Shown piece by piece: positions 9,801-16,861 of a stretch of DNA of 64,000 nt. Below the pieces are notes generated by a model that saw only the letters and a list, made by a program, of their open reading frames with translations, made no database searches and was not told the origin of the DNA. The translations under genes were made by a program, and so were the position numbers. The first letter of the stretch is position 1; each line of letters starts with the position of its first letter. Source of the stretch: Arenibaculum pallidiluteum (lineage in GTDB: Bacteria; Pseudomonadota; Alphaproteobacteria; Azospirillales; Azospirillaceae); contig NZ_JAFIQU010000003.1 in the NCBI RefSeq assembly GCF_017355985.1, forward strand, positions 355,884 through 419,883. The letters run 5' to 3'.

Positions 9801-10249
9801 CGCTGGCCGTCGCGGCGGAGCGTGCCGTCGTCCCGGCGCCGCCGCGGGCCGGACGCAGCCTGAAGGGATCGCTCGTCTTGTGCCTGGACAACGAGGCCGC
9901 GATCCTGGAGGCCACGCGCGAGCTGTTGAATGGCTGGCACTGCGAGGTCGCCGGGGGCACGACCGTCCAGGCCGCACTCGACGACCTGTGCGGACGGATC
10001 CCCGACGCGATCATCACCGACTACCATCTCGGCGTCAGCCTCACGGGCATCGATGCGCTGGCGGAGTTCGAGGCGCGCCTCGGAAGGCGGGTACCGGCCG
10101 CCATCGTCACCGCGGATCGCGGAGACGAGGTCCGGGCGGCGGCGGCGGCGGCGGGCTGCGCCCTCGCCTACAAGCCGATCCGCCCCGGAGCCCTGCGCGC
10201 GCTTGTGGGCGAGCTGCTGGCGAAGCGCCGCCGCGCCGCGGTGGGCTGA
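6809..10249 (+). CDS. Hybrid sensor histidine kinase/response regulator with N-terminal SLC5 (sodium:solute symporter) domain, CrbS-like
   Basis: This 1146-residue protein combines several modules. Residues about 1-500 form a multi-pass sodium:solute symporter-like region (YTLSLGVYCTSWTFYGAVG, IADFIAARYGKSQALA). A PAS domain follows at about 635-750 (LENVGQGICVFDSELRVATWN), then a coiled coil, a HisKA box with H795 (FLAAASHDLLQPLHAARLF), an HATPase domain (FLANAVRYTPTG, DTGPGIPE, GRGLGLGLAIVERL) and a C-terminal receiver with D1071 (IITDYHLG) and CALAYKP. This order is that of CrbS, which with the LuxR-type CrbR controls acetate utilisation; CbrA is a relative without the receiver. A LuxR-type regulator lies 1.7 kb away on the opposite strand and is the likely partner. 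The sensed ligand is not known. Confidence 0.92.
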   Translation: MSSWFVLSISILYIAFLFAIAWYGDRKDSAGSSQRRSPVLYTLSLGVYCTSWTFYGAVGRAASDGWGFFAIYAGPIAALILGRRVLEKMVRIAKSENVVSIADFIAARYGKSQALAALVTVTAVVGLMPYVALQLKAITISFEALVGHEAGGLTSSLPGGTTLLTAVSMAVFAILFGIRTIHANEHHRGLMLAVAAESVVKLGAAVAVGFVIAVGMTGGVERFAADVAAHPRLAELLWPDFSRASWWTACLLAALAIICLPRQFHVAVVENTHEADTRVAARYFPLYLVAINVFVLPVALAGLLRFGAEGEADTFLISISVSEGSDWLALTAFVGGLSAATSMVIVEVVTLSTMVCNDVVVPLLMLRRRDGRVVSARSLLTIRRMAVFGILALGYWYYGIIGSVFPLASIGLLSFGAVAQYAPALLIGLYWRRATAAGVISGIAVGFIGWTFTMLLPSFAEARWIDGSFLPPPIEGLDRLTSAVLCSLGANLLAFIGVSLATRQPAIEREQAERFVHQNRTRVPEPSGARPATLGELRDLAARYVGDVRADAAFRQIVANRLKVGVPYEAALLGRCDSEARQATERLLSGAIGSASARVVVAGLMADRRLSRSDARSIIDEASRALLAQHDLLRATLENVGQGICVFDSELRVATWNRRFLELLDIPDSLVAVGTPLAEIVHYNRRRGEYGQNGEVEDLLARRTAQERAGRADVYERLRPDGTVLEVATNPMPDGGFVAVYTDVTDRHRFATALLDAKESLERRIEERTRDLAAAKAEAERANQGKTRFLAAASHDLLQPLHAARLFLSALAARVSDPLIGQTDASLRSVEHLLGDLLDVSKFDTGIVKPNLTSFAISDVLFPLGEEFAVLARQHGLGLRVVRSSCAVRSDPVLLRRILQNFLANAVRYTPTGRILLGCRRRGDVMWIQVWDTGPGIPEDRLGEIFVEFRQIGAPVEARGRGLGLGLAIVERLAAILAHPVVVRSQVGRGSCFAIGVPLAVAAERAVVPAPPRAGRSLKGSLVLCLDNEAAILEATRELLNGWHCEVAGGTTVQAALDDLCGRIPDAIITDYHLGVSLTGIDALAEFEARLGRRVPAAIVTADRGDEVRAAAAAAGCALAYKPIRPGALRALVGELLAKRRRAAVG

Positions 10250-10279
10250 CGCGGCGGTCGCCCGCCGGCCAAGCGGTCC

Positions 10280-11641
10280 TTATTCCGCGGCCTGCATCGT
10301 CGCGACGGGCTGGCTGTCGATGGCGACGCTTGCCCGCATGCGATCGTAGAGCTCCGTGGTCCGGACATAGGCGGGCTGTTCCTGGAGAACGTATATGACG
10401 CGTCCTGCCATGGCCGCGCTGATCGTATCGACGCCGAGCGCCAGGCCGCCGCCCTGGCCGCGGGTGGCCAGGCGGAGATCCCAGACCGTGCGCAGTCCGC
10501 TGCTGCGCAGCGCGGCCAAGCCCTTCGGCTGGAAGTGCAGCAGCAGGAAACACTGGCCGTACCAGTCGATCAGCTGGGGCAGCGAGTAGGGGGTGTGCAG
10601 GGACAGGCGCAGCGGGTTGGTCGAGACCAGCCCCTGCGCGTCGTAGATGCCGACCTCGGCCAGGCGCGCCCGCGTGAAGGCGCTGATGCCCTGGATGTGC
10701 TCGAGGTCGATGTGGTCGTTCTGCTCGGAGGCGCCGAAACGGCGCGAGATCCTGTTCCCGATCCAGCGCAGGACCGTCTCCGGCATGACGCCGGCGCCGA
10801 AGGCGATCGCCATCAGCAACTCGCCCGAGGCCGGTGCGATGAAATGATAGGCGACCAGCGCGATCACGGCCCCGGCGACCAGCCGTGCCGACAGCTCCTG
10901 GTAGGTATAGCCCGTGACGTCCCTGAGGGCCATGCGGCGGGTCAGGTAGATCACGGCCCAGACCAGCGACCCCGCGAAGGCAAAGGCGAGGCAGACCAGG
11001 GCCCGGGCACCGTAGGCCATCAGGGTGGCCTGCTTCTCCTGCGTTCCGAGCCCCGGCTGCGCCCATGGCCAGTCCGCCATCGCCGGGCCCAGGAGCGGGA
11101 TGATCGGCTGGCTCAGGAGGTCGAGGTTGGGCGCGAAGAGCGAAAAGAGACCCAGGCTGACCACGAGCGTGACCGCCAGGAAGAACGGCGGGTTCGTGGC
11201 GCTCTTGTAGAAGTTGGGCTCGATGATCCCCCTGCGGTATTCGGCGATGGAGCTCCCCGCGACGAGCTTCTCGCCTTCCGAGTTCAGGAAGGGACGAAGC
11301 GCCAGCGTGCCGCCGAGACGGTACGAGAAAGCCATCTTCCGCAGCTCCTCGATGTCCGAATTGGTCGTCAGCCGCTGGAACCAGCGCGCCACGAGAAGCA
11401 GACCCGCCAGGACCTCGGCGAAGAAGAAGACCACCAGCCAAATGGCGTCCTCCGGCGCGATCGGGAACCTGGGCCACAGATAGTAGGCGAGCAGGCTCGC
11501 AGGGAGCAGCAGGACAAGGCACAGGACGACATAGGCTCCATAGCCGGCCCGTCGGAGCGCCATCTCGCGCTCCGCCCTCTCGGCGTCGGCCTTCTTCGCC
11601 CTTTCCTCGGCCGCCGTCCGATCAACCCACCACCTCACCAT
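10280..11641 (-). CDS. Multi-pass membrane protein of unknown function
   Basis: The protein has 453 residues from the ATG at 11641, chosen for CAGGAGG eight bases upstream. The first 30 residues are charged and helical (AAEERAKKADAERAERE). About five or six hydrophobic segments follow (YVVLCLVLLLPASLLAYYL; AIWLVVFFFAEVLAGLLLVA; PFFLAVTLVVSLGLFSLFA; and others), then a soluble C-terminal half of about 150 residues containing HIDLEHIQGISAFTRARLAEVGI, which resembles a helix-hairpin-helix-like element. I do not recognise a family. It sits between the SLC5-type kinase and the LuxR-type regulator, convergent with the kinase, and could be linked to that system, though nothing in the sequence proves this. 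Confidence 0.75.
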   Translation of the reverse strand: MVRWWVDRTAAEERAKKADAERAEREMALRRAGYGAYVVLCLVLLLPASLLAYYLWPRFPIAPEDAIWLVVFFFAEVLAGLLLVARWFQRLTTNSDIEELRKMAFSYRLGGTLALRPFLNSEGEKLVAGSSIAEYRRGIIEPNFYKSATNPPFFLAVTLVVSLGLFSLFAPNLDLLSQPIIPLLGPAMADWPWAQPGLGTQEKQATLMAYGARALVCLAFAFAGSLVWAVIYLTRRMALRDVTGYTYQELSARLVAGAVIALVAYHFIAPASGELLMAIAFGAGVMPETVLRWIGNRISRRFGASEQNDHIDLEHIQGISAFTRARLAEVGIYDAQGLVSTNPLRLSLHTPYSLPQLIDWYGQCFLLLHFQPKGLAALRSSGLRTVWDLRLATRGQGGGLALGVDTISAAMAGRVIYVLQEQPAYVRTTELYDRMRASVAIDSQPVATMQAAE

Positions 11642-11993
11642 CGTCCCGCCCTCCTGTTGTCGGATGCCAAGGGATCCGTGCTTGTCGTAAGGCATGGAAG
11701 ATCTGCCCCCCGCCAGTAGCGGAAGTGGTTGTCAGGGTTTCAGGCTGCGCACGGACCCGGTCCATCCCGGTGTCGCATTGGTGCCGCTGCCAGCGTCGGC
11801 CGCATGGCCGTCGTCCGGGGCCGAGTCGGCATGCTTGCATCAATATGAATGATGTTGCTTACCATCGACGGGCAAGAGCAACATTATAATGCGATTACCC
11901 CAATTGGGGCCGCCGATAGTGTAGTCGATCACCGAAGATCATGGGGGCGTATGGTGTTTGCACGTGCCCATGGAACGCTTGGCTGCGCGGATG
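11642..11993. other. 352-bp intergenic stretch with an A+T-rich segment and two inverted repeats
   Basis: No gene is supported. The half nearest the membrane-protein gene is G+C-rich. Bases 11835-11935 are clearly A+T-rich and hold ATGTTGCT/AGCAACAT arms at 11852-11884 and the 12-bp palindrome CCCCAATTGGGG at 11898-11909. These look like regulatory sites for the membrane-protein gene, which is transcribed away from here. Confidence 0.5.
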
Positions 11994-12638
11994 CTACTCC
12001 GGAACGGGCATGGTGCCGCCGGGCATCAGCCGGCTCGCGATCACGGCGGCCTGGGTGCGCGTGACCACGCCCAGACGGCGGAGGATCACCGTGATGTGGC
12101 CCTTAACGGTCGCCTCGGCGACGTTCATCTCGTAGGCGATCTGTTTGTTGAGCTTTCCGGCGACGATCCCGGCGAGCACGCGGAGTTGCTGGGGCGTCAG
12201 CGAGGCGACGCGCTCGGCGAGCTGGATGTCCTCCTCGGGCGTCGCGGAAAGCGGCGGGCTCCAGATTTCCCCATCGAGCACCGCACGGATCGCATCTCCT
12301 ATCTGCGCGATGGGCGCCGATTTCGGCACGAAGCCCGACGCGCCGAACTCCATGGCTCTGTGAATGGTGGCCGCGTCCTCGGTGGCCGACACGACGATCA
12401 CGGGCGTCGCCGGATGTTCCGCGCGCAGCATCGCAAGGCCGACCAGCCCGCTGGCGCCCGGCATGTTCAGGTCCAGCAGGACGACGTCGGCCCCCGGACC
12501 CGTGGTCAGCGCGGCGCCGACCTGATCGAAGTCGGCGGCCTCGACGATCTCCGGAGCTTCGACGGACTGATCGACCGCCTGGCGCAGTGCAGCCCGCATC
12601 AAGGGATGGTCGTCGGCTATCAGAACCCTGCAAGCCAT
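11994..12638 (-). CDS. Response regulator, NarL/LuxR family (CrbR-like)
   Basis: The protein has 214 residues from the ATG at 12638, preceded by AAGGA; the longer frame adds a non-homologous N-terminus. The receiver domain is intact: D9/D10 acidic pair (IADDHP), D56 phospho-acceptor (VVLLDLNMPG) and K106 (GFVPKS). A LuxR-type helix-turn-helix fills the C-terminus (LTPQQLRVLAGIVAGKLNKQ, EATVKGHITVILRRLGV). Its size and sequence fit regulators that pair with SLC5-type hybrid kinases (CrbR/AgmR-like), and such a kinase lies nearby at 6809-10249. It probably acts as a DNA-binding transcription factor when phosphorylated. Confidence 0.88.
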   Translation of the reverse strand: MACRVLIADDHPLMRAALRQAVDQSVEAPEIVEAADFDQVGAALTTGPGADVVLLDLNMPGASGLVGLAMLRAEHPATPVIVVSATEDAATIHRAMEFGASGFVPKSAPIAQIGDAIRAVLDGEIWSPPLSATPEEDIQLAERVASLTPQQLRVLAGIVAGKLNKQIAYEMNVAEATVKGHITVILRRLGVVTRTQAAVIASRLMPGGTMPVPE

Positions 12639-12742
12639 GAAGCGGCCGTCCTTGCCTAAATTCCCAGTGATTATCGGGTGATGCGGACGCCGGAGCAACG
12701 TTCCCGAAACGAGACATCGGCACTGGGTGTGAAAATAGAAAA

Positions 12743-12750
12743 TTAACCAT
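12743..12750 (+). promoter_or_regulatory. TTAACCAT, CtrA half-site-like
   Basis: Exact match to the TTAACCAT form of the CtrA recognition sequence, in the 159-bp gap between the divergent LuxR-type regulator and a small membrane protein. It is unusual in DNA this rich in G+C, but no binding data exist. Confidence 0.35.
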
Positions 12751-12797
12751 GCGGAGCCAGACTGCGGCATCCAGATCCCGGCCCAAGGCCTGTCCCG

Positions 12798-12998
12798 ATG
12801 TCAGATTCGATCCTCCTGTTCCTCGCCTCCTATCTCGCGATCGGCGCGGTTTTCGTCCGGCGCTGCGCCTTCGAGACGCGGCTCGCGGGCTGGCGCGGGC
12901 AGGCCGCCGTACTGCTTGCCTTCTGTGCTATGAGCGCCGTCTGGCCCATGCTCGCCTACTATACGGCGCGTGCACGCCTTCGGCGCTTGGTGGGATGA
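12798..12998 (+). CDS. Small hypothetical membrane protein (66 aa)
   Basis: The protein has two hydrophobic segments (ILLFLASYLAIGAVFVR and AAVLLAFCAMSAVWPMLAYY) joined by a short basic loop, and a basic C-terminus. Amino-acid use looks like a genuine inner-membrane protein. A weak AAGG lies about 12 bases upstream of the ATG. No family is recognised. It is divergent from the LuxR-type regulator and directly upstream of the putative small RNA; its 159-bp upstream region is A+T-rich and carries TTAACCAT. Confidence 0.5.
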   Translation: MSDSILLFLASYLAIGAVFVRRCAFETRLAGWRGQAAVLLAFCAMSAVWPMLAYYTARARLRRLVG

Positions 12999-13038
12999 GG
13001 ATCGTTCCGTTCGCGGTGACTGTTGACCCTGCTGCGCG

Positions 13039-13071
13039 TTAACCATTCCTTCATGCGGCATGGCGTATATC
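13039..13071 (+). promoter_or_regulatory. Putative promoter of the small RNA: CtrA-like site over the -35, TATATC -10
   Basis: TTAACCAT at 13039-13046 lies 19 bp before TATATC at 13066-13071, so the site overlaps the -35 position (13043-13048), as in CtrA-activated promoters. The predicted start, about 13078, is the first base of a hairpin. This is pattern matching only. Confidence 0.4.
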
Positions 13072-13077
13072 GAAAGG

Positions 13078-13152
13078 GCGATGGGTCACATTGCGTTTCC
13101 TCCCTGATTACAGACTGGCCCCGGCGCCTCACGGCACCGGGGCTTTTCTTTG
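13078..13152 (+). ncRNA. Putative trans-acting small RNA with UUUCCUCCCU anti-Shine-Dalgarno motif (alpha-r14-like), copy 1
   Basis: The predicted RNA of about 75 nt has three parts: a hairpin with arms GCGATG/CATTGC (13078-13094), a single-stranded stretch containing TTTCCTCCCT (13096-13105), and a Rho-independent terminator, GCCCCGG/CCGGGGC followed by TTTTCTTT (13118-13152). The 13-base core GCGTTTCCTCCCT recurs exactly in a second candidate at 23748-23828 on the other strand. An exposed CCUCC next to a terminator is the hallmark of alphaproteobacterial small RNAs such as the alpha-r14 and CcsR/CuckooRNA groups, which pair with ribosome binding sites. No expression evidence is available. 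Confidence 0.55.
13118..13152 (+). terminator. Rho-independent terminator of the small RNA
   Basis: Stem GCCCCGG (13118-13124) and CCGGGGC (13137-13143) followed by TTTTCTTT. It also insulates the hyf-like operon, whose first gene starts 25 bp later. Confidence 0.75.
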
Positions 13153-13176
13153 TCTGCAGGGCAGGGCCGCCGGCCG

Positions 13177-15246
13177 GTGCCGGGTTCGACCGAGCATGGT
13201 ATAAGCGCGCTGGAAGTCCGTTCCCCGGAGCCGGCCCGCCACGCCTTGCCAGCGATCCTGACCTCCGTTCTCCTGCTGCTCGTTTTGGCACCGCTGGGCC
13301 TCGCCCGCGGTCGCGGGCCACACGGCGCCGTGCTCGTGCATGGCGGCGCCGTGATCGCGTCCGTGATCGCCGCCGCCGCCGCGCTGCTCCACCTCGGCGG
13401 CTTCGACCTCGGAGCCGCTGCGCCCCTCCGCGACGCCGCACTGCCCTGGCTTCGGATCAGCTTCGGCCTGGACCTGCTCTCCGCGTACTTCCTGGTCGCC
13501 GTCAATCTCTGCGCCGCATTCTCCAGCATCTCGGCGCTGGGCCAGCGGCGCGAGGGAAGTTTGGAGGCGGGGTCGCTCGCGGCCTATCCGATTCTCATCG
13601 CGGGGATGAACCTCGTGCCGCTCGCCCGGGACGCCTACTCGCTCCTGCTCGGCTGGGGCGTGGCCGGCGTCGCGTCATGGCTGCTGCTCCTGTCGTCGGA
13701 GGAGGCCGGGGCAGGGCGGGCGGCGCGAATCCATCTGATCCTGTCGGGTTTCGGCCTCGCCTGTCTGCTGATCGCCTTCGCGCTGCTCGGGGGATCCAGC
13801 GCCGATCTCAGCTTCGAAAGCCTGCGCGTTGCCGCCGCGGCGTCCCCGGCGGGTCTCGTCCCTGCGCTGGTGATCCTCGGCATCGCAGGCGGCATTGGGC
13901 TCGCGCCGCTGCATGTCTGGCTCCCGGGGATCCTGGCCGCGGGGCCGGCCCGGGTTTCAGCCCTGATGGCCGGCGCCATGCCGGTAACGGCCTATTACGT
14001 GCTGCTGCGGGCCGTGTTCGACCTCGCCGGCGGACCGGGAACCGGGTGGGGCGCCCTGCTGGCGGGGATAGGCGCCGCGACGGCGCTCGGCGCCGCGCTC
14101 CGGGCGCTGATGGAGGCGGATCTTCCACGGATCCTCGGCGTCGCCGCAGTCGGGAGCCTCGGCTTGGTGGCGGTCGGGACTGGGGGAGCCGCGGTCTATG
14201 ACGCGAACGGGCTGCCCAATGCCGCCGGGCTTGCACTGTCTGGAGCGCTTTTGCATGGGCTGAACCACGCGGTCTTCATCGGGCTGCTGTTCCTCGCCGC
14301 CGGCGCAGTGGTCGCTGCGACGGGGGAAATGCGGCTCGACCGGCTCGGCGGTCTGGTCGCACGCATGCCATGGACCGCCGCGGCCTTCCTCGCCGGTGGA
14401 GCGGCCCTGGCCGCCCTGCCGCCGCTCAATGGCTTCGTGGCCGCATGGCTTCTGTTCCAGGCCTTCCTGCAGGCGCCCGATCTCGCTGATCCGGGTCTGA
14501 GGATTGGCGCCCTGGCGGTCGCCGCCGCGGCTATCCTGTCCGCCGCGCTTTTTGCGATGGTCGTCGTTCGGTGCTTCGGTCTGGTCTTTCTCGGCCGGCC
14601 GCGGTCCGAGCAGGCGGACATGGCCGCCGATCCGGAGCCCGTGGAACGCTGGTCCATGCTTCTGCCGGCGGTGCTCTGCGCGCTGATCGGCGTGCTGCCG
14701 CTTCCGCTCCTGGCGCTGATCGAGCCGGTGGCCGCGGCCCTGCTGGGTACCCCGGAAAGCTCCGGTGCGAGGGCTGGAGTCCTTTGGCTGGCGCCGCAGG
14801 CGGCCTTCGGAAATGCCTATAGCGGCCTTCTCGTGCTCGCCATGGTGCTCTGCCTGGCGGTGCTGACGGCCGCGGCCGTGCGGAGGATCGGCGGACGGGC
14901 GGCGCGCCGGGCGCCCCCCTGGGCCGGCGGCGCCGAGCCGCCCATCGCGGGCACGCCGCTCAGTGCGTCCGGCTTGGCCCAGCCGATCCTGCGGGTTTTC
15001 GCGATGCAGGCCTTCGCCTTCCGGGAGGAGGTTGGCCGGGCGCCGCCTGGTGACACGGGGGCCGCACGATACCGATTGGATTGCCGGGATCCCGTAGAGA
15101 CGCTCTTCTTCCTCCCGCTCGGTCGGCGCGCAGGAAGGCTGTTGCGCCGGGCGGGACGCGGGGGGCACCTCGGTACTCCGGGCAGTGTCGGCCTCGCGGC
15201 CGCGGCGCTGGCGTCACTGATGCTCCTGGCTGCGGTGCTGGCATGA
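13177..15246 (+). CDS. hyfB: Hydrogenase-4 subunit B-like / NuoL-type proton-pumping membrane subunit
   Basis: The protein has about 689 residues from GTG 13177; a TTG at 13150 is possible but overlaps the terminator T-run, and neither start has a strong ribosome site. It is almost entirely hydrophobic and belongs to the NuoL/M/N-Mrp antiporter family: PILIAGMNLVPLARDAYSLLLGWG, GIGLAPLHVWLPGILAAGPARVSALMAG, LPRILGVAAVGSLGLVAVGTG and GALLHGLNHAVFIGLLFL are HyfB/HycC-like. It would form a proton or sodium channel in the inner membrane. It begins a six-gene operon with the order B-C-E-F-G-I and overlapping or nearly overlapping genes; its stop overlaps the next start (ATGA). Confidence 0.88.
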   Translation: MPGSTEHGISALEVRSPEPARHALPAILTSVLLLLVLAPLGLARGRGPHGAVLVHGGAVIASVIAAAAALLHLGGFDLGAAAPLRDAALPWLRISFGLDLLSAYFLVAVNLCAAFSSISALGQRREGSLEAGSLAAYPILIAGMNLVPLARDAYSLLLGWGVAGVASWLLLLSSEEAGAGRAARIHLILSGFGLACLLIAFALLGGSSADLSFESLRVAAAASPAGLVPALVILGIAGGIGLAPLHVWLPGILAAGPARVSALMAGAMPVTAYYVLLRAVFDLAGGPGTGWGALLAGIGAATALGAALRALMEADLPRILGVAAVGSLGLVAVGTGGAAVYDANGLPNAAGLALSGALLHGLNHAVFIGLLFLAAGAVVAATGEMRLDRLGGLVARMPWTAAAFLAGGAALAALPPLNGFVAAWLLFQAFLQAPDLADPGLRIGALAVAAAAILSAALFAMVVVRCFGLVFLGRPRSEQADMAADPEPVERWSMLLPAVLCALIGVLPLPLLALIEPVAAALLGTPESSGARAGVLWLAPQAAFGNAYSGLLVLAMVLCLAVLTAAAVRRIGGRAARRAPPWAGGAEPPIAGTPLSASGLAQPILRVFAMQAFAFREEVGRAPPGDTGAARYRLDCRDPVETLFFLPLGRRAGRLLRRAGRGGHLGTPGSVGLAAAALASLMLLAAVLA

Positions 15247-16199
15247 TCGTCCAGGCTATAGGCGCGGCTTTCCTGCAGCTCCTCCAGATGGGCCTGGTGC
15301 TCGTCGCGGCGCCGCTGCTGACGGGCTTCGTGAGCCAGGTGAGGGCCCGCCTCATGGGCCGGCAGGGGCCGCCGCTGCTGCAGCCCTTTCGTGACTTGCT
15401 CCGCCTGCTTCGGAAGGAGGCGGTGGTGCAGGACGAGACAAGCTGGCTCTTCACGGCGACGCCCTTCCTTGTCTTCTCGACGCTCTGGCTGGCGGCGGGC
15501 CTGGTGCCCACCTTCGCGAGCGGCCTCGCGCTGGCGCCAGCGGCGGATCTCGTGGCGCTGGTGGGACTCCTGGCGGTGGCGCGGGTCCTGACGATGCTTG
15601 CCGCGCTCGACACGGGGGCTGGCTTCGGCGCGCTCGGCGCAGTGCGGCAGTCACTGGTCGCGGTGCTTGCCGGACCCGCCATGCTCATGGCAATTTTCGC
15701 CGTAGCGGCGGCAATGCGCAGCACCTCGTTGCCGCGGATGGCGGAGTTCGTGCTTTCCGGCGGCGTCGAACCGCGCCTGTCCCTGGCCATTGCGCTCCTC
15801 GCCCTGACGATGTTGGCGCTGGCGGACAACGCCCGGATGCCGGTGGACGGCCCTGGAGCCGGTTCCGCGACGATCGGCGGAGCGACGAGCCTGGAATATT
15901 CCGGCCGGCATCTGGCGCTGATCGAGGCGGCCGGAATGCTGCGCCTTCTGATCCATGCGTCGCTGATCGCCTGCATCTTCGTGCCATGGGGAATGGCCCT
16001 GCCCGGCGACGGCGCGCTCGCGCCGGTGATTGGTCTCGGTGCCTTCGCCGCAAAGATGGCGGGTGCTGGCGTGGCGCTCGCGCTCACCGAGGTGCTCTCG
16101 ACGCGGATCGGCATCAGGCGCCTGGGCGAGTACGGCGGGTGGGCGTTGATGGCGGGGATGCTGGCGGCGATCTTCCTTTCCGTCTCTCTGGGGGCGTGA
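15243..16199 (+). CDS. hyfC: Hydrogenase-4 subunit C-like / NuoH-type membrane anchor
   Basis: The protein has 318 residues from the ATG at 15243, which overlaps the previous stop by four bases. NuoH/HycD family features include VRARLMGRQGPPLLQPFRDLLRLLRKE near residue 35 and the acidic loop LADNARMPVDGPGAGSATIGGATSLEYSG, where this family docks the hydrophilic arm. About eight transmembrane segments are predicted. It connects the electron-transfer arm to the pump subunits. Translational coupling to its neighbours is likely. Confidence 0.9.
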   Translation: MIVQAIGAAFLQLLQMGLVLVAAPLLTGFVSQVRARLMGRQGPPLLQPFRDLLRLLRKEAVVQDETSWLFTATPFLVFSTLWLAAGLVPTFASGLALAPAADLVALVGLLAVARVLTMLAALDTGAGFGALGAVRQSLVAVLAGPAMLMAIFAVAAAMRSTSLPRMAEFVLSGGVEPRLSLAIALLALTMLALADNARMPVDGPGAGSATIGGATSLEYSGRHLALIEAAGMLRLLIHASLIACIFVPWGMALPGDGALAPVIGLGAFAAKMAGAGVALALTEVLSTRIGIRRLGEYGGWALMAGMLAAIFLSVSLGA

Positions 16200-16861
16200 T
16201 GCAGGGAGTTCCGGAGTTTGGCCGCGACGTCGCGCAGCTTCTCGGGGGCGGGGTGCTGCTGCTTGCCCTGCTCGGCCTGCGCCAGCGGCGTCGCATGGCG
16301 CTCGTGAAGGTCCTGGCCGCCCAAGCCGCCATGCTCGCGGCCGCCATCGCCTGGCAGGGCAGCGTCCGGGATGAGCCGGGCCTGTATGTCGCAGCCCTGC
16401 TGGCCTTCGGCCTTCGGGCCGTTCTGGTCCCGGCGGCGCTGCGGCGCCTTGCGCTCAGCCACGGCCTTCCGCCCACGGCCGCGACCAACCCTGCCCTCGG
16501 CCCCGGAATGATGCTGGCCCTGGCAGTCGCCGCGGTGGGAGCCGCGGCCATGGTTGCGCAAACGGCCGATGTCGGGAGTGGAGCTGCGCTGTCGCGCGAG
16601 GACCTGGCCCTTGCGCTGGCGGTGACGTTGCTGGGGCTGCTCGGCATGGCGGCCCGTCGCGACGGCATCGGTCAGGCAACCGGCCTCATGGGCGTCGAGT
16701 CCGGGGTGATCCTTGCTGCCGCCAGCGCGGCCGGGATGCCGATGCTCATCGGGATCCTCGTCGCACTGACGGCCATGACGGCACTGGCGCTTGCGACGGT
16801 CCACCTGCGCCACCAGCTCGACGAGGCGCTCGCGACGCCCAAACGGAGGGTGGAGGAATGA
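16199..16861 (+). CDS. hyfE: Hydrogenase-4 component E-like membrane protein
   Basis: The protein has 220 residues from the ATG at 16199, which overlaps the TGA of the previous gene by one base; the longer open frame is a shadow of that gene. It has six or seven hydrophobic segments, the length of HyfE (216 residues), and the motif GLMGVESGVILAAASAAGMPMLIGI typical of HyfE, which is related to NuoK. It ends in a charged tail (RHQLDEALATPKRRVEE) and overlaps the following start by four bases. Confidence 0.82.
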   Translation: MQGVPEFGRDVAQLLGGGVLLLALLGLRQRRRMALVKVLAAQAAMLAAAIAWQGSVRDEPGLYVAALLAFGLRAVLVPAALRRLALSHGLPPTAATNPALGPGMMLALAVAAVGAAAMVAQTADVGSGAALSREDLALALAVTLLGLLGMAARRDGIGQATGLMGVESGVILAAASAAGMPMLIGILVALTAMTALALATVHLRHQLDEALATPKRRVEE

